From NCBI GenBank assembly GCA_965277105.1, contig OZ255710.1:62001-126000 (forward strand): a stretch of DNA of 64,000 nt. The letters run 5' to 3'. The DNA comes from CAXSBA01 sp965277105 (GTDB lineage Bacteria; Spirochaetota; UBA12135; COTS27; CAXSBA01). The position numbers were made by a program, and so were the translations under genes. The notes below the pieces were generated by a model. It had not been told where the DNA came from. It made no database searches and saw only the letters and a list, made by a program, of their open reading frames with translations. Of this stretch, positions 7,663 through 15,787 are shown piece after piece. Position 1 is the stretch's first letter. Every line of letters begins with the position of its first letter.

Positions 7663-9951
7663 TTAGCTGGTCGAGCTAATGGCTTTTTCATGTTGAATTT
7701 CAATTATTTTATAAAAAATATATTTTTTTAAAGAATCTTGCTTGGGTATTTCTAATAAAAAAGGATTATTCTCACTTATTTTATTATAAACTAAATCTAT
7801 ATTGCTCTCATCTATTTCTTCTATAGAAAAAGTATTCACCATTTGCGTGATCAATTTATTTACTTTTTCAAGATTTTCCTGGGTTTTAGTTTCATCTTCA
7901 TTGTCATTCCATTCATATAAAAAATTTAAGATTTTTTTTTTAAAATTTTTTGGGTTGTTTAGTTCGGGGAATTTTTTAATTAATAAAGATTTTTTATCAG
8001 GGGGCTTGGTAGAAGTACTGTTAGTTTTTTTTAAGGGAAGGTTTTTAGAATTTTCTTGGTTGTTAGCAAATGTTTTTTTAAATAAATTTTTTAGTTCTTG
8101 ATATTTTTCTTTTAAAAAAGAATTTTTTTTTTTAGGTTCGTTAGGATTTTTTCTAACTAAGAAAGAGAAAAAATTTTGCAAAAATTCTTTAGTAGTATAA
8201 AAAATAATGACAAAAAAATTCACACCTAGGTCGTCTAAAAATTTTTCTCTCATTTCTATAGGGTTTATATCGAAAATTTCCTCTATTTTTTTTATACGAC
8301 CAAATTCATCGAAAATACTTTTTAAAAAAACTAGTAGTAGTTCTTTTTTCTTCGAAAAATCTTTTATGCAAAGTTCTGGGACCAATTTTTCATAGCTTAT
8401 TGCTTCCATTTCATTAAAAAATAAATTATCAATTAAATAATTAATATCGCTTTGTTTTAAATGCAAAAGATCTATTCGAGTTTTCTTAAAAGAGTTTAAA
8501 ATGAAATAGTACAAAGTAGAGTAAAGAGGAGAAATAGATTTTCTTACAATAAAGTTATACTCTTCTAAGTAGTTAGGAGAAAAAAGTTTTTGGTGGTTTC
8601 CCCTATATTTATTTTTTAACTTTTGAATAATGTTTTCTTTTTCACTACTAGTAAATGTTAAAAAGCAAGAAATTAGCCTTGTTCGATGAAGGTAGTAAAT
8701 AGTCCCTTTTATTTTAAATAATAAAAATTCCTTGAAAAGATTTTCTTTTTCGTTCTTGGTTTCAATGTATTTGATAAAATCTTTTTTCTTATAAAGACTA
8801 TTAAAAATTAATGGTTTTTCTTCTTCTTCTGCTAGATTGAGATTGTCTATAAAACTATATTTGAATGGAAAAAAAATAGGTTGATTATTAATATATTGGG
8901 AATGCTTTAAAGCTTTAATAAAAACCTTTTTAAAGTGCTCTTGTTTTTCTTCTTTTCCTTTTTCTTCTTCTCGAATTTTTTCTCGATGATTATAAGCTAT
9001 TTGTGAAAGTAAAATCGCCGATATTAGTTGGTTGAAAAGCTCTAAAGAAATTTGATTATTTTGGTTCCTTTTTTTTTCATAAATATTTTTGACAATTATT
9101 TGAAAGATTTGCGAGAAATAAAGGAAATAAGGATCTTGGATGCGCATTGAATTTAAAACCGAGTAAACTTTTACTGGGCTTAATTTTTTTTCTTCTAATT
9201 TATTGGCGACGAATACTTTAAATTCTTGATTTTTTTCATCGTTATAAAAGTCTTTAATTAAGTTAATTAGTGAATAAGTTATTTCGATAGAAGAAAGTAG
9301 AGGCAGGATAATTTTCCCGGAAAATCCTTTTTTAATGACAAAAATAAAAAATAATTTATCTTCTCGGTTTTGAAAGTAACTTTCTAAGTTATCTAAGTTG
9401 ATGTCGTTAAAAGAGATCTCAATCCCATAATTTTCTACTATGGAAATATTGATGCCAATGGTTTCGGCTAGTTCTTCTAGTTTGAAAATTTTGGCCTTAC
9501 TAGCTTTTACCATTTCAAAGTTTTCACTGACAAATTTCTTGATTTTTTTAAAATGCTGTAAGTTTTTTTTTTTTTCTTCTAATAACTTTATGGTTTGAGG
9601 AGTATTGTCGTCTTTGTAAGATAATATTTCTATGATCTGAACTCCTTCGTCGCTTAAAAAATTAATAATGTCTGAGACCGCATCTCGAAAATCTTTTTGT
9701 TTGATATTTCGCTTTTTTTCAAAATAAAACTCTTCAAATAAGTCTAAATCAATTACTGGGCTATTGACCTTTTCTTGAATGCAGTAATCACACATTTCAT
9801 CAAAAATGGTGCTCATCGTTTTAGAAAAAGGTAATTTTCTAATAATTGCCTGCCTTTTGAAAATATTACTTTTGATAGCGTAAAGCGGGATATTGTGCGA
9901 TTTGTCTTCGAAAATTTTCTCTCTTGCTTCGGTTGATGTATTTGTGCTCAT
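7663..9951 (-). CDS. Large orphan cytoplasmic protein (762 aa)
   Basis: I do not recognise this protein. It is mostly charged helix, very rich in Lys, Glu, Phe and Ile, with no signal peptide and no convincing membrane helix. The N-terminal 130 residues look like compact helices; residues about 600-670 are a low-complexity Lys/Asn/Ser/Pro linker (NSTSTKPPDKKS), followed by a C-terminal helical block. No nucleotide-binding loop, Cys cluster or catalytic motif stands out. Its ATG shares a base with the fbp stop (TAATG), so it is translated in step with fbp. The clean coupling and an open frame of this size argue for a real gene. Its function is unknown. Confidence 0.85.
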   Translation of the reverse strand: MSTNTSTEAREKIFEDKSHNIPLYAIKSNIFKRQAIIRKLPFSKTMSTIFDEMCDYCIQEKVNSPVIDLDLFEEFYFEKKRNIKQKDFRDAVSDIINFLSDEGVQIIEILSYKDDNTPQTIKLLEEKKKNLQHFKKIKKFVSENFEMVKASKAKIFKLEELAETIGINISIVENYGIEISFNDINLDNLESYFQNREDKLFFIFVIKKGFSGKIILPLLSSIEITYSLINLIKDFYNDEKNQEFKVFVANKLEEKKLSPVKVYSVLNSMRIQDPYFLYFSQIFQIIVKNIYEKKRNQNNQISLELFNQLISAILLSQIAYNHREKIREEEKGKEEKQEHFKKVFIKALKHSQYINNQPIFFPFKYSFIDNLNLAEEEEKPLIFNSLYKKKDFIKYIETKNEKENLFKEFLLFKIKGTIYYLHRTRLISCFLTFTSSEKENIIQKLKNKYRGNHQKLFSPNYLEEYNFIVRKSISPLYSTLYYFILNSFKKTRIDLLHLKQSDINYLIDNLFFNEMEAISYEKLVPELCIKDFSKKKELLLVFLKSIFDEFGRIKKIEEIFDINPIEMREKFLDDLGVNFFVIIFYTTKEFLQNFFSFLVRKNPNEPKKKNSFLKEKYQELKNLFKKTFANNQENSKNLPLKKTNSTSTKPPDKKSLLIKKFPELNNPKNFKKKILNFLYEWNDNEDETKTQENLEKVNKLITQMVNTFSIEEIDESNIDLVYNKISENNPFLLEIPKQDSLKKYIFYKIIEIQHEKAISSTS

Positions 9952-10859
9952 TAGTTTAAAATAGCTAAAACATTTTTTACTTCTACTAGGGAACCCATAA
10001 TAATAGAAGTAGTTTGGAAATAATTAATTATCGGAATATCTAGGATATTTTCGCCATCTTGGTTAACCGCTAGTCCATTTTGCTCACTAATTAAAAAAGC
10101 TAAAGGAGCGCATTCAAAGGCTAATCGTAGTTTGTCTTTTTGTAGTGGAGAAGCCATATAAAGGAAAATTCCTTGTCCGTCAGAAATAATTTTATGGAAA
10201 TCAGCAACTAAACAGCCAGTATAACGCAAAGTTTTTTGACTTTTTATAAAATAACCCAAAACTTCTTTTATTCTAGGGTCTTGAGCGCAAGCACGAAAAT
10301 TACCAAAAGAGAAGTTCTTGCTTTGCGGTGAGAGTTTTTGAATTTTTTCTGGAATTATTTCTCCGTTATTTTTGATACTAAAAGAAAGGGCGTCTTTTCC
10401 TCTGATAGTAATGACGAAATTTAAATTAATCCCATAAGTCATATAAGCTACTGCTAGCAAATCTTTCCCTTTTTGATTAATAATATCATTAGTTTCCCAA
10501 ATGGCAAATATAGAGCCTATAGTCAAATTATTCTTCATCAAAGAACTCCCATCTAGTGGATCATAAGCCACAAAATAAGGGGCCTGAGAATCAACTTTAA
10601 TGCTGCTTTTTACTTCTTCACTAAAGATAGTATTCACTAAGTTGGTCCCCAATAAATTTTTTTGAATGATGTCATCGGCTAGTAAATCAATTGCTAACTG
10701 CTTTTCTCCAAAAAAATTCACATCTCCTTTTTCTTGAAATAAGTTTCCTTCTTTTCTAAGGAGTAAATTAATAGCTTTGCCGGCCTGAAAAATGCTAGTT
10801 AGAAGTTGGATTAATGTTTTTTGGGGATAATCTAAAAAAGATGAGAAATCCTGTTGCAT
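9951..10859 (-). CDS. fbp: Fructose-1,6-bisphosphatase, class I
   Basis: Gluconeogenic phosphatase that converts fructose-1,6-bisphosphate to fructose-6-phosphate. The metal-binding motif VAYDPLDGSSLMKNNLTIG is the class I FBPase form and differs from inositol monophosphatases, which lack the GSS..NN..IGS stretch. Later RYTGCLVADFHKIISDG and SPLQKDKLRLAFECAPLAF match the substrate-binding part. It is slightly short (302 residues) compared with 330 or so in many bacteria, mainly from compact loops. murB lies 6 nt upstream and the 762-residue orphan starts within its stop codon. Confidence 0.93.
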   Translation of the reverse strand: MQQDFSSFLDYPQKTLIQLLTSIFQAGKAINLLLRKEGNLFQEKGDVNFFGEKQLAIDLLADDIIQKNLLGTNLVNTIFSEEVKSSIKVDSQAPYFVAYDPLDGSSLMKNNLTIGSIFAIWETNDIINQKGKDLLAVAYMTYGINLNFVITIRGKDALSFSIKNNGEIIPEKIQKLSPQSKNFSFGNFRACAQDPRIKEVLGYFIKSQKTLRYTGCLVADFHKIISDGQGIFLYMASPLQKDKLRLAFECAPLAFLISEQNGLAVNQDGENILDIPIINYFQTTSIIMGSLVEVKNVLAILN

Positions 10860-10865
10860 TATTTT

Positions 10866-11762
10866 TTAAAAGCCGAAAAGTTTGACTTCCCTTTCTAGAA
10901 TAATATTTTTGTTCTGGTAAACTTTTGTTCTTGCTAGTTCCATCAGTTTTATAATGTCTTCAGCCTTGCCTTCCCCGTGGTTAATGATAAAATTAGCATG
11001 CTTCTTGGAAAAAGAAACATTGCCTATTTTTTCTCCTTTTAATCCCACTTCTTCAATCAATTTTCCGGCAAAGTGGGGTAACGGGTTCTTGAAAGTAGAG
11101 CCTAAAGAAGGTTCATTAAGTGGTTGCTTGGCTTTCCTATTTTTTAAAATTAGTTGGTACTCTTTTTTTTTTGCTATTATCGTTTTTTCATCTCCTATTG
11201 GGAGAACAAACTTTGCGCTATAGATAAACTCATTTTCTTTTACATTAGATCCACGGTAAACTAAGGCTAAATCTTTAGTAGGGACTATTTTTAAATTCCC
11301 ATCTCGGTAAATTTCTACCTCATGAAGAAAGTTTTTTATTTCTCCTTCAGGAGTCCCTGCATTCATCACTACGGCTCCCCCAATGCTCCCGGGAATCCCC
11401 GTTAAAAATTCTAATCCGTATAAATTATTTTTATGGGCGAAAGTAACTGCTTTGTTAAGAGGCATACTAGCGGGAAATTCAATGGTGTTCTCATCGATTA
11501 GTTTTGGTTGTTCTTGTCCCCTCATCAAAACCACCGGGTCAATGGTAGTTTGATTGATTAAGACATTGGAACCTTTCCCAATAACGATAAATTTTTTATC
11601 GTAGTATTTTAAAAGAGAAACTAACTTTAAGAAAGTTTCTCGATTATTAATGGTAATGAAATATTTTGCTGGTCCCCCTAATTGGAGGTAGGATATTTTT
11701 GCTAAAGAAAAATTAAAATGAACACTTTTCCCGGCTAATTTTATTAATTCTTTTTCTAACAT
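10866..11762 (-). CDS. murB: UDP-N-acetylenolpyruvoylglucosamine reductase
   Basis: FAD/NADPH enzyme that completes UDP-MurNAc synthesis for peptidoglycan. Visible motifs are the FAD-binding GKGSNVLI and LTGIPGSIGGAVVMNAG, the catalytic region VYRGSNVKENEF, and EPSLGSTFKNP with the second active-site Ser. The length of 298 residues and the lack of the extra E. coli-type C-terminal segment make it a type II MurB. It is the first gene of a minus-strand run murB-fbp-orphan-exporter. Its neighbour upstream, the desaturase, lies on the same strand 68 nt away. Confidence 0.96.
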   Translation of the reverse strand: MLEKELIKLAGKSVHFNFSLAKISYLQLGGPAKYFITINNRETFLKLVSLLKYYDKKFIVIGKGSNVLINQTTIDPVVLMRGQEQPKLIDENTIEFPASMPLNKAVTFAHKNNLYGLEFLTGIPGSIGGAVVMNAGTPEGEIKNFLHEVEIYRDGNLKIVPTKDLALVYRGSNVKENEFIYSAKFVLPIGDEKTIIAKKKEYQLILKNRKAKQPLNEPSLGSTFKNPLPHFAGKLIEEVGLKGEKIGNVSFSKKHANFIINHGEGKAEDIIKLMELARTKVYQNKNIILEREVKLFGF

Positions 11763-11829
11763 ATGATGTAACTATCAATAAATTAAACATTTATTAGTTA
11801 TTTAAAATTTTTAAAATTAAATTAGTCAA

Positions 11830-12819
11830 TTAGCTTAAGGTGTTTTCTGGCACTTTTTTAATTTGTTCTTTTTTTCCTTGTTTTTTTTTTGATAGTTTTT
11901 CTGATTTGACGTCTTGATAAATTTTCTTAGGGACTGGCCTTAAATCGTAAATAATTCCCAAAGCCGCTAATGCTCTAAGGCCATAATAAGTAGGATCGAG
12001 TTCCCACCAATAAAACCCTTGCCTTACAGTGCCAGGGTAGTAATGATGATTATTGTGCCACCCTTCTCCTAAGGTAATTAACGATAAAACAAAGTTGTTT
12101 CTACTATCGTCATTGGTTTTAAATCTTCTCTTCCCCCAAATATGAGAAAGTGAATTAATAGTAACTGTTCCGTGAAAAAGCAAAACCGAAGAGATAAAAA
12201 ATCCCCATATGAGTAGTTGAAATCCATTAGTCCCTAGGCCGGGGAAATAAACTTCTAGGCCATAACCTAAAAAAAATATAATAGAACCGGTTAGTATAGG
12301 AACTAGAGAGTCAAATTTATTTAAAAAAACCAACTCTTTGTATTTAGCAAAATCTTGAATCAATTCATATTTCGTAGGATAGGCTCCATTGCTACAAATC
12401 CACCCAACATGGCTCCATAAAAACCCTTTTTTAGGGGTGTGAAAATCCTCTTCGGTATCAGAATGGCGGTGATGATGCCTGTGATGAGCGGCCCACCATA
12501 ACGCGCCTCTTTGCACGCAACTGGCTCCTAGTAAAGCAAACATAAATTGCCAAAAGCGATTGGTTTTGAAAGTTTTATGCGAGAAGTAGCGGTGATAAAA
12601 CCCAGTAATAGCAAACATTCTAATAAGATAAAACCCCAAACAGAATAGAAGAGCAAATGGACTCCAGCCAGCCCAAAAGACCAATATGCAAGCCAAGTGA
12701 AGTAGGATAAAAGGACTTACTCGAATAAAATTAATTTTATTAAAATCGTCTTTACTGAAAACGGTGTTTTGGTCATCATTCCATAACCAATTTGCAATTA
12801 TTTTTTTTGTTTTGTTCAT
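11830..12819 (-). CDS. Acyl-CoA/acyl-lipid delta-9 desaturase
   Basis: Membrane di-iron enzyme that introduces a double bond into saturated acyl chains. The three histidine boxes are HRYFSH, HRHHHRHSD and HNNHHYYPG, in the order and spacing of stearoyl-CoA-type delta-9 desaturases. Four hydrophobic segments surround them. At 329 residues it matches the bacterial form. The C-terminal 25 residues are a Lys-rich tail. It is divergent from the second desaturase gene across a 200-nt spacer. Together they suggest oxygen-dependent adjustment of membrane fluidity. Confidence 0.94.
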   Translation of the reverse strand: MNKTKKIIANWLWNDDQNTVFSKDDFNKINFIRVSPFILLHLACILVFWAGWSPFALLFCLGFYLIRMFAITGFYHRYFSHKTFKTNRFWQFMFALLGASCVQRGALWWAAHHRHHHRHSDTEEDFHTPKKGFLWSHVGWICSNGAYPTKYELIQDFAKYKELVFLNKFDSLVPILTGSIIFFLGYGLEVYFPGLGTNGFQLLIWGFFISSVLLFHGTVTINSLSHIWGKRRFKTNDDSRNNFVLSLITLGEGWHNNHHYYPGTVRQGFYWWELDPTYYGLRALAALGIIYDLRPVPKKIYQDVKSEKLSKKKQGKKEQIKKVPENTLS

Positions 12820-13016
12820 TATTTTTTTCTTTATTGAGAAGATTTTTTAAAAAAAAGCAAATATAGGGTTGAGAATATTTTACTCTTTTTATATAATACG
12901 TGATATATATTATATTATAATAATACAAAACATACTTTTTTTTTATATTTTTTATAAAAAGAGTATTTTTAGTTGTTTTTATTTTTTTTAGGTTGATTAA
13001 AGGAAATAATATAAAA
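12820..13016. promoter_or_regulatory. Divergent promoter region between two desaturase genes
   Basis: This extremely AT-rich spacer separates two divergently transcribed desaturase genes. It contains several TATAAT-like sequences (for example TATAATACG near 12893 and TATAATAATAC near 12914) but no clear -35 partners, and the AT content makes individual boxes uncertain. A shared control of both genes is possible, but no clean operator is visible. Confidence 0.35.
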
Positions 13017-14000
13017 ATGATACGACAACCAGAATGGATTAAAGAGTGTTTGAAGATCAGCAAAAAATTCAATTACAAAACAAAAAATCATTTCTTCCAC
13101 AATGCCATTAACCTTTTTTGTACTTTTATTCTACTAGCTATTATGGCTGTGCTTACTATTTTGCCGTTATATTTTCAAGTTACGATTACAACGGGAATTA
13201 TTTATTTTGTTTTAGGGGGAATTATCTTGGGGCAAGCTGCTTTTGGTTTATTTATTTTAATCGTCCATGAAGCCTCTCATAATATGTACTTACTTAGTCG
13301 GAATTCGTCATTACAACATTCTCTTAATCGTCTTTCGGGTTGGTTAGTCTGCATTCCTTTAGCTGTGAACTATATAAAGCACTGGGAAAAGGGACATCTA
13401 GAGCACCACTTAAGGCCACTAGAAGAAAGCGATCCTCAGGCTTATAATCGTTTAACTGGTAAAAAACTTTTCAAAACTATCTTGGGGTTGGCTTTTATTC
13501 CAGGTTATGCCTATGTTTTTCGTTACTTAAATAAAGAAAAGTCTAGAAAAGGTCATACGAATAACTGGTTGCAGGTATGTTTTTTTATTTTTTGGATTTC
13601 TCTTATCGTGACAGCTAGTTTGTTTATTCATTGGATTGTGGCTATTACCTATGTTTTTGCTCTTCAAGTGCTGATGATTTTTAATCAAATCAAAGGTTCT
13701 TTAGAGCATGGTGGGGAAGTTGCTTTTCATGAAAATCCTTTTTTACGTTCTCGTACTAGTTTTTTCCTTTTAAGGAATTTTTTTCTGCCATTTAATATTA
13801 GTCTGCACTTTGAGCATCACCTTAATTTTGTTATCCCTTGGTATAACTTAGTTGATTATCATAAAGAAATTAACCAGGTAGTCCCAGTAAATTTAAGAGA
13901 GCAAATTTTTAATACAAATATATTGGAACAGCTAAAGGGAAGATTAAAGCAGATTAACGAAAATCCTAACTCCACTAACGATCTTTTATTACGTGGATGA
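13017..14000 (+). CDS. Fatty-acid desaturase family protein (type 2)
   Basis: Integral membrane di-iron protein of the FA_desaturase family. Histidine boxes are HEASHN (near residue 82), HLEHHLRP and HFEHHLNF near the C-terminus, a pattern shared with acyl-lipid desaturases and some hydroxylases or ketolases, so the exact reaction is open. Hydrophobic segments lie before the first box and in the middle of the protein. I chose the ATG at 13017, which has AAAGGA about 13 nt upstream; a TTG at 12993 would add eight residues. It is divergent from the delta-9 desaturase gene. Confidence 0.88.
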   Translation: MIRQPEWIKECLKISKKFNYKTKNHFFHNAINLFCTFILLAIMAVLTILPLYFQVTITTGIIYFVLGGIILGQAAFGLFILIVHEASHNMYLLSRNSSLQHSLNRLSGWLVCIPLAVNYIKHWEKGHLEHHLRPLEESDPQAYNRLTGKKLFKTILGLAFIPGYAYVFRYLNKEKSRKGHTNNWLQVCFFIFWISLIVTASLFIHWIVAITYVFALQVLMIFNQIKGSLEHGGEVAFHENPFLRSRTSFFLLRNFFLPFNISLHFEHHLNFVIPWYNLVDYHKEINQVVPVNLREQIFNTNILEQLKGRLKQINENPNSTNDLLLRG

Positions 14001-14026
14001 TGGTTCTTTATTTTTTTAGATAAATT

Positions 14027-14056
14027 TTGAATAAAAATTAAAAGTTATAGTATAAT
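14027..14056 (+). promoter_or_regulatory. rpsD promoter (TTGAAT - 18 nt - TATAAT)
   Basis: TTGAAT at 14027-14032 and TATAAT at 14051-14056 are separated by 18 nt, a good sigma-70-type arrangement. The -10 box ends only 9 nt before the rpsD ATG at 14066, so the transcript would begin about 2-4 nt before the start codon, that is, essentially leaderless. No Shine-Dalgarno is present. Confidence 0.65.
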
Positions 14057-14065
14057 TACACTACT

Positions 14066-14665
14066 ATGTCGGGTTATATTGGTCCTAAAAATAAAATTGC
14101 TAGAAGATTTAACACCAACTTATGGGGAAGAAATAAAAATCCCATTGTTGCGAGTAAGCGTAAAAAGATTGGTAAAAAAAAGTCAGAATATGGAATTCGC
14201 TTAGATGAAAAACAAAAGTTAAAATATTTTTACGGAGGAATTCGTGAAAAACAGTTTCGTTTTTACTATTTAAAATCTAGAAAAAAGGGTGGCAACATTG
14301 GTAATACTTTTTTGCAATTTCTAGAGTTGCGTTTAGATGTGGTGGTTTACCGGCTTAATTTAGCACCTACTATTTTTGCCAGTCGGCAGCTCGTTAGTCA
14401 TGGGCACATTTTAGTAGATGGCAAAAAAGTAGATGTGCCTTCTTACTTGGTTCAAGAAGGAAGTGAAGTTACTTTAAAAGAAAAGTCAAAAGATTTAATT
14501 TTAGTGAAAGAGCATATAGAAAACCCTGAAAGGACTATCCCTAATTACTTTACCTTTTCTAAAGATACTTTGTCTGGTAAGCTGGAGCGAAAGCCAGAAC
14601 GCGAAGATATTTCTTATCCTTTTTTGCTAAACGAATCATTTATTGTCGAGTTTTATTCAAAGTAA
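14066..14665 (+). CDS. rpsD: 30S ribosomal protein uS4
   Basis: Primary 16S-binding protein of the small subunit. The start YIGPKNKIARRF, the KKKSEYGIRLDEKQKLKYFYGGIREKQFR segment, the S4 RNA-binding fold (LELRLDVVVYRLNLAPT..ASRQLVSHGHILVDGKKV) and the terminal FIVEFYSK are all typical. At 199 residues it is of normal length and lacks the four-Cys zinc site found in some S4 proteins. Unusually, it stands alone here rather than beside rpsK and rpoA. A good promoter directly upstream supports separate expression. Confidence 0.97.
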   Translation: MSGYIGPKNKIARRFNTNLWGRNKNPIVASKRKKIGKKKSEYGIRLDEKQKLKYFYGGIREKQFRFYYLKSRKKGGNIGNTFLQFLELRLDVVVYRLNLAPTIFASRQLVSHGHILVDGKKVDVPSYLVQEGSEVTLKEKSKDLILVKEHIENPERTIPNYFTFSKDTLSGKLERKPEREDISYPFLLNESFIVEFYSK

Positions 14666-14709
14666 TTTTTCTTTTAATTTAGTTTTTAATAAACTCTTCA
14701 ACAACAAGA

Positions 14710-15756
14710 ATGCGTCAAAAAAAAAATCAAATAAAGTTTATTTTAGTAGTATTTTTTGCTATTAGTATCACAATTATCATTATGAGTAATTTACTTTCAA
14801 AAAACAATTATCAAGAATTAAAAGACGGTTTATATGCAGTTATGGGAACGAGTAAGGGAGATATCCTTTTAAAGCTAGACTTTGAAAAAGCCCCGCTTAC
14901 TGTCGCTAATTTTGTTGGCTTAGCAGAAGGGACTATCGATTCGACGAAATCCCCTAAACCTTTTTACGATGGACTTACCTTTCATCGGGTAGTAGATGAT
15001 TTTGTTATTCAAGGAGGAGATCCTCTAGGAAATGGAACTGGTGGTCCAGGGTATTCTTTCCCTGATGAATTTCACTCAGATTTAAAGCATCAAAAAGCAG
15101 GTATATTATCTATGGCTAATGCCGGGCCTAACTCTAATGGGAGTCAGTTTTTCATCACCTTAAATGAGACGCCTTGGCTTGATAATAAGCATTCCATTTT
15201 TGGCGAAGTGGTTGAAGGAATGGAAGTGGTTAAAAAAATTCAAGAAGGCGACACTATCCAAAAAGTTACGGTTTTACGGAATGGAAAAGCTGCTAAAAAT
15301 TTTAAAGTAGATCAGAATTTTTTTAATGACTTAAAAAAACAAGTTACGCAAAAAAATCAAGAAGCAGATGCTGAGAAAATTCAAAAAGTTATCAAGAAAT
15401 TTTTCCCTAACCCAAATAAAGCAAAGGAAAGTGCAAGTGGAATTTATTATGAAATCCTTCAAGAAGGGACTGGTAATCCTCCAGCTAAGGGTAAAAGTCT
15501 TAGCGTTCATTATGCAGGGAAATTAACGAGTGGCCAAGAATTCGATAGTTCTTATCGGAGGAATCAGCCGTTTAGTTTTGTTTTAGGGGAAGGAAGAGTG
15601 ATTAGAGGCTGGGAAGAAACCCTTGCGCAAATGAAAAAAGGAGAAAAGCGAATAGTACTTTTGCCACCAGATATGGCTTATGGAGCGGGAGGTGCAGGGA
15701 ATGTCATTCCCCCTAATGCGCATTTGATTTTTGAAATTGAACTAATTGATTTTTAA
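14710..15756 (+). CDS. Cyclophilin-FKBP fusion peptidyl-prolyl isomerase, membrane-anchored
   Basis: Two unrelated prolyl isomerase domains in one chain. Residues about 10-32 form an N-terminal membrane helix without a clear cleavage site, so the rest likely faces the periplasm. A cyclophilin domain follows (about 40-195), with FHRVVDDFVIQGGDP, NGSQFFITL and LDNKHSIFGEVVEG. After a Lys/Gln-rich linker comes an FKBP domain (about 240-348) with VHYAGKLTSGQEFDSS, PFSFVLGEGRVIRGWEE and AYGAGGAGNVIPPNAHLIFEIELI. It probably helps exported proteins fold. The gene stands between rpsD and a PMI-like gene. Confidence 0.93.
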   Translation: MRQKKNQIKFILVVFFAISITIIIMSNLLSKNNYQELKDGLYAVMGTSKGDILLKLDFEKAPLTVANFVGLAEGTIDSTKSPKPFYDGLTFHRVVDDFVIQGGDPLGNGTGGPGYSFPDEFHSDLKHQKAGILSMANAGPNSNGSQFFITLNETPWLDNKHSIFGEVVEGMEVVKKIQEGDTIQKVTVLRNGKAAKNFKVDQNFFNDLKKQVTQKNQEADAEKIQKVIKKFFPNPNKAKESASGIYYEILQEGTGNPPAKGKSLSVHYAGKLTSGQEFDSSYRRNQPFSFVLGEGRVIRGWEETLAQMKKGEKRIVLLPPDMAYGAGGAGNVIPPNAHLIFEIELIDF

Positions 15757-15787
15757 AAAGTTTATTCTCGAGCTTTTTTAAAATTGA

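Noticed and set aside
12776..13072. 98-codon minus-strand frame over the desaturase spacer
   Set aside because: It is AT-derived, overlaps both desaturase gene starts and has a composition of Ile/Lys/Tyr/Asn only.
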